From NCBI RefSeq assembly GCF_027925305.1, contig NZ_BSDR01000001.1, positions 3,437,001 to 3,501,000 of the forward strand: 64,000 bases of DNA. Reading direction: 5' to 3'. The notes beneath the pieces were generated by a model. It searched no databases and was not told the origin of the DNA. It saw only the letters and a list, made by a program, of their open reading frames with translations. The translations under genes were made by a program, and so were the position numbers. How positions within the stretch are numbered: position 1 is the first letter of the stretch; every line of letters begins with the position of its first letter. Shown here piece after piece: positions 26,075 to 35,183 of this stretch. Origin of the DNA: Desulforhabdus amnigena. Lineage in GTDB: Bacteria > Desulfobacterota > Syntrophobacteria > Syntrophobacterales > Syntrophobacteraceae.

Positions 26075-27370
26075 TCACAGGAGTTTGGAAATGGAAATGT
26101 AAAAAGTGCTCCCCCTGCCCTTCCTCGGTTCCACCCACACCCTTCCCTGGTGGCGTTCCGCGATTTCCTTGACGATTGCCAGCCCGAGCCCCGTTCCCGG
26201 AGTCCCTCTTGACGTATCGTTGCGCTGAAAGAGCTCAAAGATCGACTCGGAATCTTCGGTTTTGACCCCCACTCCATCGTCGCTCACGGAAAAAATGTGA
26301 TGCTCTCCAGTTTCTTCATAAGCGATCTCGATGCGGGTGAGACCCTCTCCTCCATACTTCAATGCATTGTCTACAAAATTTCTAAAGACTCTGAATATGG
26401 AAAGCCGGTCGGCCTTGATTTCGGGCAGTTGTTCGGGTTCAGCCCATTCGATGCAACGGAGGCTCAACTGCGCGGAAAATTCATCCTTCAGCATTTGGAA
26501 GATCTCCTTGGTGCTGACTGCCTCGATATTCAAGAGGGTCTCTTTGGCCGCGGCATAGATGTTGATTTTTTCAACAAGGGCCACGACGAGTTCTGAAGCT
26601 TTCAGAATTTGTTCGCAGAGATGTTTCCCCTTTTCATCGAGAAGGTCCCCGTATTTCTTGTGGAGAAGGTTGGTGAGGCCATAGATGCCGATGGTTGGGC
26701 TCTTGAGGTCGTGAGCGACGGAATAGGCGAAGAATTTTAGCTTTTCCGCACTCTTCTGCAGGGCTTCCTCGGCCTTTTTACGTTCCCTGATCTCGGTTTT
26801 GAGCTCCTCGTTGGCCTTTGCAAGTTCCTCCGTTCTTCGCGCCACCCGCATTTCCAGTTCATCGTGGGCTCTTTGAAGTGCCTCTTCGGCTTTTTTTCGC
26901 TCGGTGATGTCCACGGTAACGCCTACAAGCCCCGAGAGATCCCCCTCTGCATTGGTGAACGTCCCCTTGTTGAGTATGATATCGTGCTTGACGCCATTGG
27001 GATAAACGATGCTGCTTTCATAGATCTGTATGCCCGGCCGGCGCAAAAGAGCCACATCCATTTCGTCATATCTGGCGGCCAGGTCTTCCGGGAACAGGTC
27101 ATTTGCGGATTTACCGACAATTTCTTCCCGCGTCATCCCGAGACGCTCCTCGAAGGCCTTGTTGCAGCCGAGGTAGAATCCCCGGGTGTCCTTATAAAAG
27201 ATGGGGTTCGGGATGGTATCGATCAGTGTCTGCAGGAAATGCAGTTGATCCTGCAATGCGTCCTTCGCCCGTTTCCCTTCCGCCGCGCACTCTTGCAGCA
27301 ATGCGCATTTACGGCGCAGGTCGGCGATTTCTTCCAAAAGCTCTTCCCTGGTTTTTTCTGTATCTTGCAT
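26075..27370 (-). CDS. PAS-domain sensor histidine kinase (paralogue of 3684-5264)
   Basis: A 431-residue soluble kinase. A coiled coil (about 1-40) precedes one PAS domain (about 45-160: FLQTLIDTIPNPIFYKDTRG) and a second coiled coil (about 160-205). HisKA has H220 in FAYSVAHDLKSP, followed by an HATPase domain with NFVDNALKYGG, DDGVG and GTGLGLAIVKEIAE. From the HisKA helix to the end it aligns without gaps to the kinase at 3684-5264, so the two share a recent ancestor with different sensor halves. No regulator gene is adjacent. Confidence 0.88.
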   Translation of the reverse strand: MQDTEKTREELLEEIADLRRKCALLQECAAEGKRAKDALQDQLHFLQTLIDTIPNPIFYKDTRGFYLGCNKAFEERLGMTREEIVGKSANDLFPEDLAARYDEMDVALLRRPGIQIYESSIVYPNGVKHDIILNKGTFTNAEGDLSGLVGVTVDITERKKAEEALQRAHDELEMRVARRTEELAKANEELKTEIRERKKAEEALQKSAEKLKFFAYSVAHDLKSPTIGIYGLTNLLHKKYGDLLDEKGKHLCEQILKASELVVALVEKINIYAAAKETLLNIEAVSTKEIFQMLKDEFSAQLSLRCIEWAEPEQLPEIKADRLSIFRVFRNFVDNALKYGGEGLTRIEIAYEETGEHHIFSVSDDGVGVKTEDSESIFELFQRNDTSRGTPGTGLGLAIVKEIAERHQGRVWVEPRKGRGSTFYISISKLL

Positions 27371-27764
27371 GGCCCGTGTTTCCCAAAGTGTTCAGGATGT
27401 CTTAAGCACCTGATCTTGATCCGTTCCGACAGATTTGACTTGCCCGGAAGAATATCATTTTGCATGCCATGATATTCAACATTTCGTTATTATAAATTAA
27501 TTTCTATTGGTTTGAAAATTGTTCAAACCTGTTGTGCAACATAAATGTAGCATTCCGTATTTCTGGAGGAACCATCTATCCTGGCCCAAACAATTTTGTA
27601 ACGTTGGAATCGCACCTCCAAATCGCACTCCCGGCTATCAAAATGCAGTGATTGAAATGAGCATAAGGATGTGGGAGGGGCCGTGCATGATTAGCTTAAA
27701 CTTGGGTTTCCAGTCGAAGAACACCGCCTTCGCCTTTGAGAGAGCCAGGGGAGGAAATAGAGCA
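27371..27764. other. AT-rich intergenic region upstream of cobO
   Basis: About 390 bases between the divergent kinase and cobO. The motif TTAAGCACCTGATC near 27402 matches the ends of the repeat at 54872-55035. I looked for a cobalamin riboswitch ahead of cobO and did not find its conserved blocks. The open frame from 27519 in phase with cobO has poor composition. Confidence 0.45.
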
Positions 27765-28358
27765 ATGGATATCAAAAAATTGGAACGTTTACACCCGGAG
27801 CTGAAAATCACTTATATGAAACCCGAAAAGAGAGTCGGGTTGACTGTGGTGTTGACGGGATACGGCAAGGGAAAGAGTTCTTCCGCTCTGGGCATGGTGC
27901 TGCGTGCCTGTGGACACGGCATGAAGGTTTCCATCATTCAGTTCATGAAGGGCGATATTTATACGGGGGAATGGGATGGAATCCGCAAGCTGGATTGCGA
28001 TGTGGAATTGATCCCCTCAGGGATGGGTTTTTGCGGCATTCAAGGGAATCCCTATTCCCATCCCGTACACCGTGAAGCGGCTCAGAGGGCGATAAAGATG
28101 GCCAAGGAAAAAATCGAATCGGGAAAGTACGATCTGGTGGTTCTGGATGAAATCAACAATGCCCTGCAACTGAAACTGGTGGACCTGGAACAGGTTCTGG
28201 AACTGATTCGCGGCAAGCCGCATCTCATGCACCTCATTCTGACCGGCCGGGACGCCCATCCCGAAATCATTGATCTGGCGGATACCGTCAGTGAAGTAAA
28301 GGAGATCAAGCATGCGTACCGCAAAGACATAGAACCGCAGCCGGGCATCGACTACTGA
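27765..28358 (+). CDS. cobO: Cob(I)alamin adenosyltransferase (CobO/BtuR type)
   Basis: A 197-residue protein that adenosylates the corrinoid, making coenzyme B12. The P-loop GYGKGKSSSALGM is at about 32-44, followed by IIQFMKGDIYTGEW, the LVVLDEINNAL strand (Walker B-like) and LILTGRDAHPEIIDLAD, all characteristic of the family. The start at 27765 has GGAGG at the right distance; upstream in-frame ATGs lack one. It stands alone, but fits with the cobalamin riboswitch at 36205-36378. Confidence 0.9.
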   Translation: MDIKKLERLHPELKITYMKPEKRVGLTVVLTGYGKGKSSSALGMVLRACGHGMKVSIIQFMKGDIYTGEWDGIRKLDCDVELIPSGMGFCGIQGNPYSHPVHREAAQRAIKMAKEKIESGKYDLVVLDEINNALQLKLVDLEQVLELIRGKPHLMHLILTGRDAHPEIIDLADTVSEVKEIKHAYRKDIEPQPGIDY

Positions 28359-28414
28359 AAAGGGGCAGTAAAACTTTTTCATCCGCAGATTACGCAGATT
28401 TTCGCAGAACCAGG

Positions 28415-28500
28415 TTTCATCTGAACCATGGAGATACGGAGTCATTTATAAGGTCTTTCTCTGCGCCCTCCGTGTCTCCTTGGTGAATACGACAATGTTA
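28415..28500. repeat. Dispersed repeat containing CTCCGTGTCTCC, copy 1
   Basis: The stretch from TTTCATCTGAACCATGGAG to ACGACAATGT is similar, in inverted orientation, to 54757-54858 (shared AAGGTCTTTCTC and CCCTCCGTGTCTCC). An imperfect palindrome (GGAGATACGGAG...CTCCGTGTCTCC) spans it. Function unknown. Confidence 0.6.
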
Positions 28501-28524
28501 GATGGAGAGGCTTTCTTTTATTTT

Positions 28525-29727
28525 TTATGGAATTTTATCCAGGGCCTGCTCCAGGTCTTCCCTGAGGTCTTCGAAATCTTCGCAGCCTACGGAGAGCCTG
28601 ACCAGTTCATCCAATATTCCGGCCTCCTCTCGTTCCTCGCGGGGAATGGATGTGTGCGTCATGGATGCGGGATGCTCGATGAGGGATTCCACTCCTCCCA
28701 GGGAGACGGCGAGCGTGATGAGCCGAACGTTGTTCATGAGGGTCACTCCGCCCTGAAGTCCGTTTTTGACGCCGAAGCAGATCATGGAACCGAATCCGTC
28801 CATCTGTTTTTTTGCCAGGGGGTGTTGGGGATGGTTGGGAAGGCCCGGGTACCTCACCCAGGCCACCTTGGGGTGGCGGCTGAGAAACTGGGCAATCTGC
28901 ATGGCGTTTTGCTGGGCCCTTTCCACCCGAAGCGGCAGGGTGCGGACGCCTCTCAGTATGAGCCATGCCTGATGAGGGTCCATGGTACCTCCGAAAAGAT
29001 TGAGTACTCTCCGGATTTTCTTGAAGGTATCATCCTTTTTCGTAATGATCATTCCTCCGACCACGTCGCTGTGGCCGTTGATGAATTTCGTAAGGCTGTG
29101 AACAACAATATCCGCGCCATATTCCAGGGGGCGCTGCAGGTAGGGGCTTGCAAAAGTGTTGTCCACCACGAGAAGGGCCCCGTGATCGTGAGCGATCTTT
29201 GCCGCAGCTCCCAGGTCTGTGAGGATCATGGTGGGATTGGTGGGGGTTTCTACGTAAACCATGCGGGTCTCAGGCTGCAGGGCCTTTTTGATCTTTTCGG
29301 GGTCGGAAGTATCTACAAAGGTGGATTTCACTCCGAACCGGGGCATTTCCGATTCCAACAGGACGCGTGTCGCGCCGTAGACCGAGTCCGTTGAGAGCAC
29401 ATGGGTGTTCCGGTCGAGAAGGGCCATGAATACGGTGCTGATGGCGGCCATTCCCGTGGCCGTGGCCATTCCCCCAAAGCCATTTTCAAGGGATGCCACG
29501 TTCTCCTCCAGAGCGTGAACCGTGGGGTTTTTCAACCGGGTGTAAATATATCCCGGTTGCTCTCCCGCAAAGCGCGCCGCGCCTTCTTCCGCACTGGGAA
29601 AAGCGAAGGTGGAGCTCTGAAAAATGGGAACGGAAACCTCCCCGTATATTGAATCCTCCAGAATTCCCATGTGAATCGCTTTGGTGGCTTTGTGCATGGA
29701 GTGAGGGTGACTCTCTCTTTTCTTCAT
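28525..29727 (-). CDS. Cys/Met metabolism PLP enzyme (methionine gamma-lyase or cystathionine gamma-synthase type)
   Basis: A 400-residue fold-type I PLP enzyme of the trans-sulfuration family. Markers: YTRLKNPTVHALEENVASLE (phosphate-binding arginine region), TDSVYGATRVLLE, ETPTNPTM, VVDNTFASPYLQRPLEYGAD and the PLP lysine in HSLTKFINGHSDVVGG. The C-terminal SLGGVESLIEHPASMTH is typical of gamma-family members. Overall it looks most like methionine gamma-lyase, which splits methionine to methanethiol, 2-oxobutyrate and ammonia. The usual active-site cysteine (YGCT) is alanine here, so cystathionine or homocysteine chemistry is possible. Confidence 0.87.
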   Translation of the reverse strand: MKKRESHPHSMHKATKAIHMGILEDSIYGEVSVPIFQSSTFAFPSAEEGAARFAGEQPGYIYTRLKNPTVHALEENVASLENGFGGMATATGMAAISTVFMALLDRNTHVLSTDSVYGATRVLLESEMPRFGVKSTFVDTSDPEKIKKALQPETRMVYVETPTNPTMILTDLGAAAKIAHDHGALLVVDNTFASPYLQRPLEYGADIVVHSLTKFINGHSDVVGGMIITKKDDTFKKIRRVLNLFGGTMDPHQAWLILRGVRTLPLRVERAQQNAMQIAQFLSRHPKVAWVRYPGLPNHPQHPLAKKQMDGFGSMICFGVKNGLQGGVTLMNNVRLITLAVSLGGVESLIEHPASMTHTSIPREEREEAGILDELVRLSVGCEDFEDLREDLEQALDKIP

Positions 29728-30052
29728 ATCCTGGCTCCTGGTTTGTGAGATGAACGGTTTGGTCTTTTGCGTCTATATTTTTTGTGGCTTCTGCTGCGAA
29801 CGGTTACCTTCTTCCCAACACTTTACTTATAAGAACATGGGGAGTCCTTTTGCAATGGGAACCGAAGCGGAAAGAACATAAAACGGTCCTTCCCCGGGCA
29901 TTTGCCTTGAAGAGGAGGAATTGCCGTGTTGGCCCTTGTGATTCTTGACAAACCTTATTTCAGCAAATAAGTAGTAAAATTGCATTTGCATTGAAGACGT
30001 CCGATGAAAAGATTGATTGCAACCTCCCCCTTCTGCAAGGAATTGAAATCCA
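29728..30052. promoter_or_regulatory. Intergenic region with a possible promoter for the TRAP operon
   Basis: TTGACA at 29945-29950 is followed 17 bases later by TAAGTAGTAAAAT, a weak -10-like stretch, about 80 bases ahead of the TatT start. It is the only good -35-like hexamer in this gap. No hairpins or other features stand out. Confidence 0.35.
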
Positions 30053-30955
30053 ATGCCGCGGATATTTGCTTCAGCGAAGAATCGTGTTGTGGTTGGTGTG
30101 GGAATCGTGCTCTTGGCTTCAACCGGATGTATTCCCATGAAACAGACCAGGGTGGCTGCCGTCGCTCTCACTGTTGAGGATGTCGCCAGGGCGGCTTCCA
30201 AACAATCCAGCCCGACCATTGTCAAGCAGGGAACGCCGGCCTATCTCATGCTCATGGATGGTCTCATCGAAGCCTACCCGAAGAACAAAGACCTTCTCAC
30301 CGCAGGCTGTCAGGGGTATGCTACCTACGCTGGCTCGTTTCTGACAGATGAGGAAAAAAAAGAAGCGGAAGCGCTCTACGACAAAGCAAAGCATTATGGA
30401 TTTCGAGCCCTTTCCCATCGCGGGGATTTTGCCGGGGCGGCCTCGGGCAATATTCAGGAATTCGATCGGTTCCTGCAAAAGTACGATAAGAGGGATGTCC
30501 CCGAACTCTTTTGGACGGCCAATGCCTGGGCTGGATGGATCGGTATGAATATCAGCAGTGTTGAAGCCATGGCGGATCTCCCGGCGCTGGAAGCTGTCAT
30601 GAAACGCCTTCTGGAACTGGATGAATCTTACTACCACGGAGGGCCTCACCTTTTGATGGGAATTTATCTGGCTGCAAAACCCGCCGCTCTTGGGGGGAAT
30701 CTTCCTGAGGCCAAAGAACATTTTCAGAAAGCCTTTGCGTTGGGAAGCGACAAGACTTTGATGGCAAAGGTTCTCTATGCGCAGTACTATGCGCTGGGAG
30801 CCAGAGACCGTGATCTTTTCGTGAACACTTTGAAGGAAGTATTGGCTGCTTCCCCCGGTGAAATACCGAACCTGACGTTGAGCAATGTGATGGCCCAGGA
30901 AAAAGCCGAGAAGCTTCTGGCCAGGACGGAGGAATATTTTGAAGAACAACCGTGA
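30053..30955 (+). CDS. tatT: TRAP transporter TatT component lipoprotein
   Basis: A 300-residue lipoprotein. The signal peptide ends LLASTGC with C26 acylated. The rest is alpha-helical with TPR-like repeats (LMLMDGLIEAYPKNKDLLTA; GGNLPEAKEHFQKAFALG), as in the TatT (TRAP-associated TPR, Tp0956-like) family. TatT proteins associate with the solute-binding DctP in the periplasm, perhaps shuttling ligand from the outer membrane. It overlaps the dctP gene by 17 bases, so the four TRAP genes form one operon. Confidence 0.85.
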   Translation: MPRIFASAKNRVVVGVGIVLLASTGCIPMKQTRVAAVALTVEDVARAASKQSSPTIVKQGTPAYLMLMDGLIEAYPKNKDLLTAGCQGYATYAGSFLTDEEKKEAEALYDKAKHYGFRALSHRGDFAGAASGNIQEFDRFLQKYDKRDVPELFWTANAWAGWIGMNISSVEAMADLPALEAVMKRLLELDESYYHGGPHLLMGIYLAAKPAALGGNLPEAKEHFQKAFALGSDKTLMAKVLYAQYYALGARDRDLFVNTLKEVLAASPGEIPNLTLSNVMAQEKAEKLLARTEEYFEEQP

Positions 30956-32006
30956 ATCGTTTCTGTCCGAATCGAGATCTCCCATCGCGAAATACGTGTT
31001 TTGGGGGATATGTTTTTGCTTCGCCTATTGTCTCATGACGCCCCACCATGCCTTGGGAGCAGGAACGCCGGAGTTCGAAATCAAGCTCGCCACACTGGCT
31101 CCCGACAACAGTTCGCTCATGCAAATTTTCAAGGAAATGAACGACGAATTGCTTCAGAAAACGGGAGGCAAGGTCGGTTTCAAGATGTTTTCGGGGTTTG
31201 TCCTCGGCGACGAGGAGGATGTGTTGAGGAAGCTGCGCGTTGGACTTGTCCATGCCGCAGTCTTTACGGCCACGGCTCTTACCGACATGGATCCGACTCT
31301 GCGTGCGATGCAGGTCCCTTTCCTCTTCCACAATTATGGGGAAGTCGATTACGTTATGGGAAAAATGGAACCGGATTTCAGGAAGAACTTCCTGCAATGC
31401 GGCTATGAAATCCTGGGCTGGCCTGAACTGGGTTTTCTCTATTTCATGTCCACTTCCCCCATTGCCGGCCTGGAGGATTTGAAAGGCAAGAAGGTCTGGG
31501 CCAAGGCGAATATGCCCATGTCCCAGGCGTTGATCGACAGAGCCGATGTTTCGACGGTGGCCATAGGCATCCCGGACGTGCTGGTCGCTCTACAGACGCA
31601 CCTCCTGGATGTGGTCTATAATTCGCCTTATTATGCGCTGGTGACTCAGTGGAATACCCAGATCAAGTACTTCACGGATCTTCCTCTTTCCTATATTGGT
31701 GGAGCCCTCCTCATCGATAAGAAAGTGATGGCGAAGATCCCCGAGCCTCTCCGCCAGACGATGCGGGAAGTATGTGCAAAACATTTGAAGCGGCTCAATG
31801 AGAAGACCCGCCAGGATAATGATGAGGCCATCCAGGTCATCCTCAAGCGAGGCGTTCAGAAGGTGACTCCCAATGCGGCCCAGGTAAAAGGGTTTATCGA
31901 TCTGCGTGACAAAGCCATGGCCAGTCTCGATCCAAAGTTTCTGCCGCCTGATGCGGTCGCAAGGGTCAAAAGCGCCCTTGCCGAATACAGGGCCGAGCAT
32001 CCCTAG
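30939..32006 (+). CDS. dctP: TRAP transporter solute-binding protein, DctP type
   Basis: A 355-residue periplasmic binding protein. A signal peptide covers about 1-41 (hydrophobic YVFWGICFCFAYCLM). The mature part begins FEIKLATLAPDNSSLMQ and shows DLKGKKVWAKANMPMSQALI, where the arginine usually binding a carboxylate is replaced by a lysine or other residue, so the ligand may not be a simple organic acid. Later VVYNSPYYALVTQWNTQIKY closes the fold. Feeds the DctQ/DctM permease that follows seven bases downstream. Confidence 0.88.
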   Translation: MKNNRESFLSESRSPIAKYVFWGICFCFAYCLMTPHHALGAGTPEFEIKLATLAPDNSSLMQIFKEMNDELLQKTGGKVGFKMFSGFVLGDEEDVLRKLRVGLVHAAVFTATALTDMDPTLRAMQVPFLFHNYGEVDYVMGKMEPDFRKNFLQCGYEILGWPELGFLYFMSTSPIAGLEDLKGKKVWAKANMPMSQALIDRADVSTVAIGIPDVLVALQTHLLDVVYNSPYYALVTQWNTQIKYFTDLPLSYIGGALLIDKKVMAKIPEPLRQTMREVCAKHLKRLNEKTRQDNDEAIQVILKRGVQKVTPNAAQVKGFIDLRDKAMASLDPKFLPPDAVARVKSALAEYRAEHP

Positions 32007-32012
32007 AAACTA

Positions 32013-32522
32013 ATGGCTTCCTCCATACTCAACAGCATTGTGGTTGTGACCCGGTGTTATGGAGTGGTCGAAAAGTGGATTCTGGTGGCGCTGGTCCTTT
32101 TTCTCACCGGTTTTTCTCTCTTTCAGATCATTCTCCGGAATTTCTTTTCCACGGGGATTGTCTGGGGGGATACGCTGCTCAGGCATATCGTGCTCTGGGT
32201 AAGCCTGCTTGGAACCGCGCGGGCCACGGCAGAGAACAAGCATATTCGCATCGATTTTCTTCCCCGCCTGCTCAATCCCAAAGGCAATTTTGTCGTTACG
32301 CTCGCAAGCGATCTGTTCTCCTGTCTTGTGGGAAGCCTGCTTTTCTACGCATCCTGGACCTTTCTTGTCAACGAGAAGGCGATGGGGGATTTTGCGTTTG
32401 CTGCCGTCCCCTACTGGTGGCTCGAAACCATCTTTCCTTTCAGCTTCGCCGTCATGTCCCTCCGGTGTGCATACCGGTTCATCATCAGTCTGAAGCAGGG
32501 TCCAAACGGTAGCGAAACATGA
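32013..32522 (+). CDS. dctQ: TRAP transporter small permease, DctQ type
   Basis: A 169-residue inner-membrane protein with four predicted helices. The segment RNFFSTGIVWGDTLLRHIVLW and TARATAENKHIRIDFLPRLL are the typical DctQ signatures. It forms the transport unit with DctM; the last codons overlap the dctM start (ATGA), giving translational coupling. Confidence 0.9.
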   Translation: MASSILNSIVVVTRCYGVVEKWILVALVLFLTGFSLFQIILRNFFSTGIVWGDTLLRHIVLWVSLLGTARATAENKHIRIDFLPRLLNPKGNFVVTLASDLFSCLVGSLLFYASWTFLVNEKAMGDFAFAAVPYWWLETIFPFSFAVMSLRCAYRFIISLKQGPNGSET

Positions 32523-33784
32523 AAATGTTCCTGAGCCTGATTTTGAGCTTGCTGGCCATCTCCGGAATGCCGCTCTTCATCGTCATTTCTGCGGCGGCCT
32601 TGCTCTGTTTTTATTTTCTGGATGTAGATCTCTCCGTTGTCATCATTGAAATGTACCGGCTGGCGGCCAATCCCATGCTCATCGCCCTGCTCCTGTTCGC
32701 TTTCGCCGGCTATGTCCTTGCCGAAAGCGGAGCCAGCAAGAGGCTTGTCCGGTTTTCTTCAGCCATTCTGGGGCGGACTCCCGGTGGTCTGGCCGTTGTT
32801 TCCCTGCTTTCCTGCGCCTTTTTCACCGCCCTCACCGGGGCTTCCGGAGTGACCATCGTGGCTCTGGGCGGACTCCTCTATCCGGCCCTTATCGAGGATG
32901 GCTATGAAGAAAATTTCTCCCTGGGCCTCCTCACGACATCGGGAAGCCTGGGACTCCTGTTCCCGCCGAGCCTCCCCCTCATCATTTACGGGGTGGTTTC
33001 GGACACCAAGATTTCAGACCTTTTTCTGGCAGGCGTTGCGCCGGGATTCCTCATGCTGATCCTGCTCTCCCTTTACAGCATGTATTCAGCGGTCCGCTGC
33101 GGTTGCACAGGGATGCATTCCCGGTTCAACTTTTCCGAACTGGCGGCGGCGGGCCGGGAAGCCATTTGGGAAATCCTTTTGCCTCTGGTGGTCCTGGGAG
33201 GAATTTTCGGCGGTTTTCTCGTACTGAGCGAGGCTGCCGCCGTTACGGTCTTCTATGTGCTCCTGGTGGAAATGGTCATCCACCGGGAAGTGAAACTGCG
33301 AGACATTCCTTCCATCATACTGAAAACCTCCATGATGGTGGGGGGAATCATCATCATTCTTGGGGCCTCCCTCGCCTTCAACGCATTTCTCATCGACCAG
33401 CAGGTGCCCAACAAAATTCTCGAATTGATGCAAACCTATGTGAGCAACAAGTATCTCTTTCTCCTGATCTTGAATTTCTTTTTGCTTCTCGTGGGGTGCG
33501 TGCTGGATGTTTTCTCCGCCCTGGTCATCGTGGTTCCCCTTATCGTTCCCCTTGCCATGAGCTACGAGGTCAATCTGATTCATCTGGGGATCATTTTTCT
33601 GACCAACCTGCAGATCGGCTATTCCACGCCTCCCATCGGAATGAACCTTTTTATCGCAAGCCTTCGCTTCGAAAAGTCCATCGTGCATCTGTACCGGGCA
33701 TCTTTGTCTTTCCTGGCCATTCTCCTGATCACCCTTGGAATCATTACCTTTTTCCCAGCCTTGAGCCTCCTCTGGATGAAATGA
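32519..33784 (+). CDS. dctM: TRAP transporter large permease, DctM type
   Basis: A 421-residue inner-membrane transporter with about 12 helices, slightly short of the typical 425-430. Motifs: GRTPGGLAVVSLLSCAFFTA, LTGASGVTIVALGGLLYPAL, LGLLFPPSLPLIIYG and YSTPPIGMNLFIAS. It uses a sodium gradient to import the substrate delivered by DctP. Last gene of the tatT-dctPQM set; a 148-base gap follows before the acyl-CoA dehydrogenase. Confidence 0.9.
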   Translation: MKMFLSLILSLLAISGMPLFIVISAAALLCFYFLDVDLSVVIIEMYRLAANPMLIALLLFAFAGYVLAESGASKRLVRFSSAILGRTPGGLAVVSLLSCAFFTALTGASGVTIVALGGLLYPALIEDGYEENFSLGLLTTSGSLGLLFPPSLPLIIYGVVSDTKISDLFLAGVAPGFLMLILLSLYSMYSAVRCGCTGMHSRFNFSELAAAGREAIWEILLPLVVLGGIFGGFLVLSEAAAVTVFYVLLVEMVIHREVKLRDIPSIILKTSMMVGGIIIILGASLAFNAFLIDQQVPNKILELMQTYVSNKYLFLLILNFFLLLVGCVLDVFSALVIVVPLIVPLAMSYEVNLIHLGIIFLTNLQIGYSTPPIGMNLFIASLRFEKSIVHLYRASLSFLAILLITLGIITFFPALSLLWMK

Positions 33785-33932
33785 GTTTTGGGTGATGCAC
33801 CTCTCTCGTTTTTGATTTTTCCACTTCCTTTTTTCATGGTTATCTTTGATTTTATTCTTTCGATAGATGAAATCGGAAATCAAACGATGTTCATGAAGAA
33901 ATGCGGTTGAACATCTGAAAGGAGGAGAATCC

Positions 33933-35078
33933 ATGGATTTTCTGCTTCCTGCTGAAATAATGGAAGAGCGAAAACGTTTTGAGGATTTTCTCAGGGAGCG
34001 TCTGGCGCCCCATGTTGCCGGATGGTATCGGGAAAGGATGGTGCCGCGGAGCTTTTTCCAGGAACTGGGGAAAGAGGGGTGGCTCGCGTTTGACCAGGGG
34101 AAGGAGGGTCCCGTGGAGCAACCCGTCCTCAAACAATCGGTGCTCATGGAGGAGCTGGCCAGGATTTCCCCGGGAGTGGCGGTCGCCGTATTGGTGCAGA
34201 TTTCTCTTGGAACCAAAGGGTTGACCCTGTTTGGTTCCGAGGCGCAGAAAAAAGCTCATCTGGAATCCGCCATCCTCGGGAATACGCTCATATGCCTTGG
34301 AAATACGGAACCCACAGCTGGAAGTGACGTGGCAAACATCTCCCTCAATGCCGAAAAGGTGGACGGCGGATGGGTGCTCAACGGGACGAAAGGCTATGTT
34401 ACTAACGGCAATATCAGTGATATTGCCATCATCACAGCTGTTACCGGCCCTCGGGCGGAGAGAAGCCGGCGCATGTCCATGTTTCTGGTGGACCTGTCGT
34501 CGAAGGGAATCAGCAGAAAAAAGCTCAACAAGCAGGTTTGGATCCCTTCAGATCTTACCCGACTTCAGTTCAAAGACGTTTTTGTCCCCGATGAGAATCT
34601 CCTGGGGGAGCATGGACGCGGGTTGCAGCAGGTTTTGGAGATTTTCACCAACAGCCGGGTGACCATCAGTGCGCTCGCTCTGGGAACTGCGGTGGGAGCC
34701 TTTGAACTGGGTGTGGATCATGCCCGGAAGCGGGAAGTCTTTGGGAGAAAGATAGCTGATTACCAGGCGAAATCTTTTGAAATTGCCGATTTCTACAGCA
34801 GGATCGAAGCGGCGAGGCTCGTGCTGTGGAAAACGTGCTGGAATAAAGACCGCGGCGGAGACTTTCGGTTGGATTCGTCCATGGCCAAGTATCTTACGGT
34901 AGAGATTGCCCGCGAGGTGGGAATGTGGGCGGCCGACCTGTTTGGAGCCGCCTCCGTGATTTTCGAGCACCCCATCCACAAGTTTCCCATGGATGCCTGG
35001 GCGGCTTCTCTGGGGGAAGGAACACAGGATATACAAAAACTGATTATTTTCAGGGAAGTGATGAAGCGGTTGTCTTGA
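33933..35078 (+). CDS. Acyl-CoA dehydrogenase
   Basis: A 381-residue flavoenzyme. The FAD loop is CLGNTEPTAGSDVANI, then WVLNGTKGYVTNG; the dimer-contact RKREVFGRKIADYQ and the C-terminal SLGEGTQDIQ, where E362 is the expected catalytic base, are all present. It differs clearly from the glutaryl-CoA-type enzyme at 2109-3287. Position after the TRAP operon suggests that the imported compound may be activated and beta-oxidised, but no ligase is adjacent. GGAGGAG precedes the ATG. Confidence 0.88.
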   Translation: MDFLLPAEIMEERKRFEDFLRERLAPHVAGWYRERMVPRSFFQELGKEGWLAFDQGKEGPVEQPVLKQSVLMEELARISPGVAVAVLVQISLGTKGLTLFGSEAQKKAHLESAILGNTLICLGNTEPTAGSDVANISLNAEKVDGGWVLNGTKGYVTNGNISDIAIITAVTGPRAERSRRMSMFLVDLSSKGISRKKLNKQVWIPSDLTRLQFKDVFVPDENLLGEHGRGLQQVLEIFTNSRVTISALALGTAVGAFELGVDHARKREVFGRKIADYQAKSFEIADFYSRIEAARLVLWKTCWNKDRGGDFRLDSSMAKYLTVEIAREVGMWAADLFGAASVIFEHPIHKFPMDAWAASLGEGTQDIQKLIIFREVMKRLS

Positions 35079-35183
35079 GTTCAATATTGGGGGTTGAGCA
35101 GATCGAGTTTTTTGGGTATCTCCTTTGGGTGATGAGTATGATGTATGGTACATAAATTTCAAACGTATGGGAAAAAAGAAAGA

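Noticed and set aside
27519-27764. N-terminal extension of cobO by 82 codons
   Set aside because: Composition is poor and the strong GGAGG points to the start at 27765; family members begin close to that point.
27371-27764. A cobalamin riboswitch ahead of cobO
   Set aside because: None of the conserved aptamer blocks could be found there, unlike at 36205-36378.
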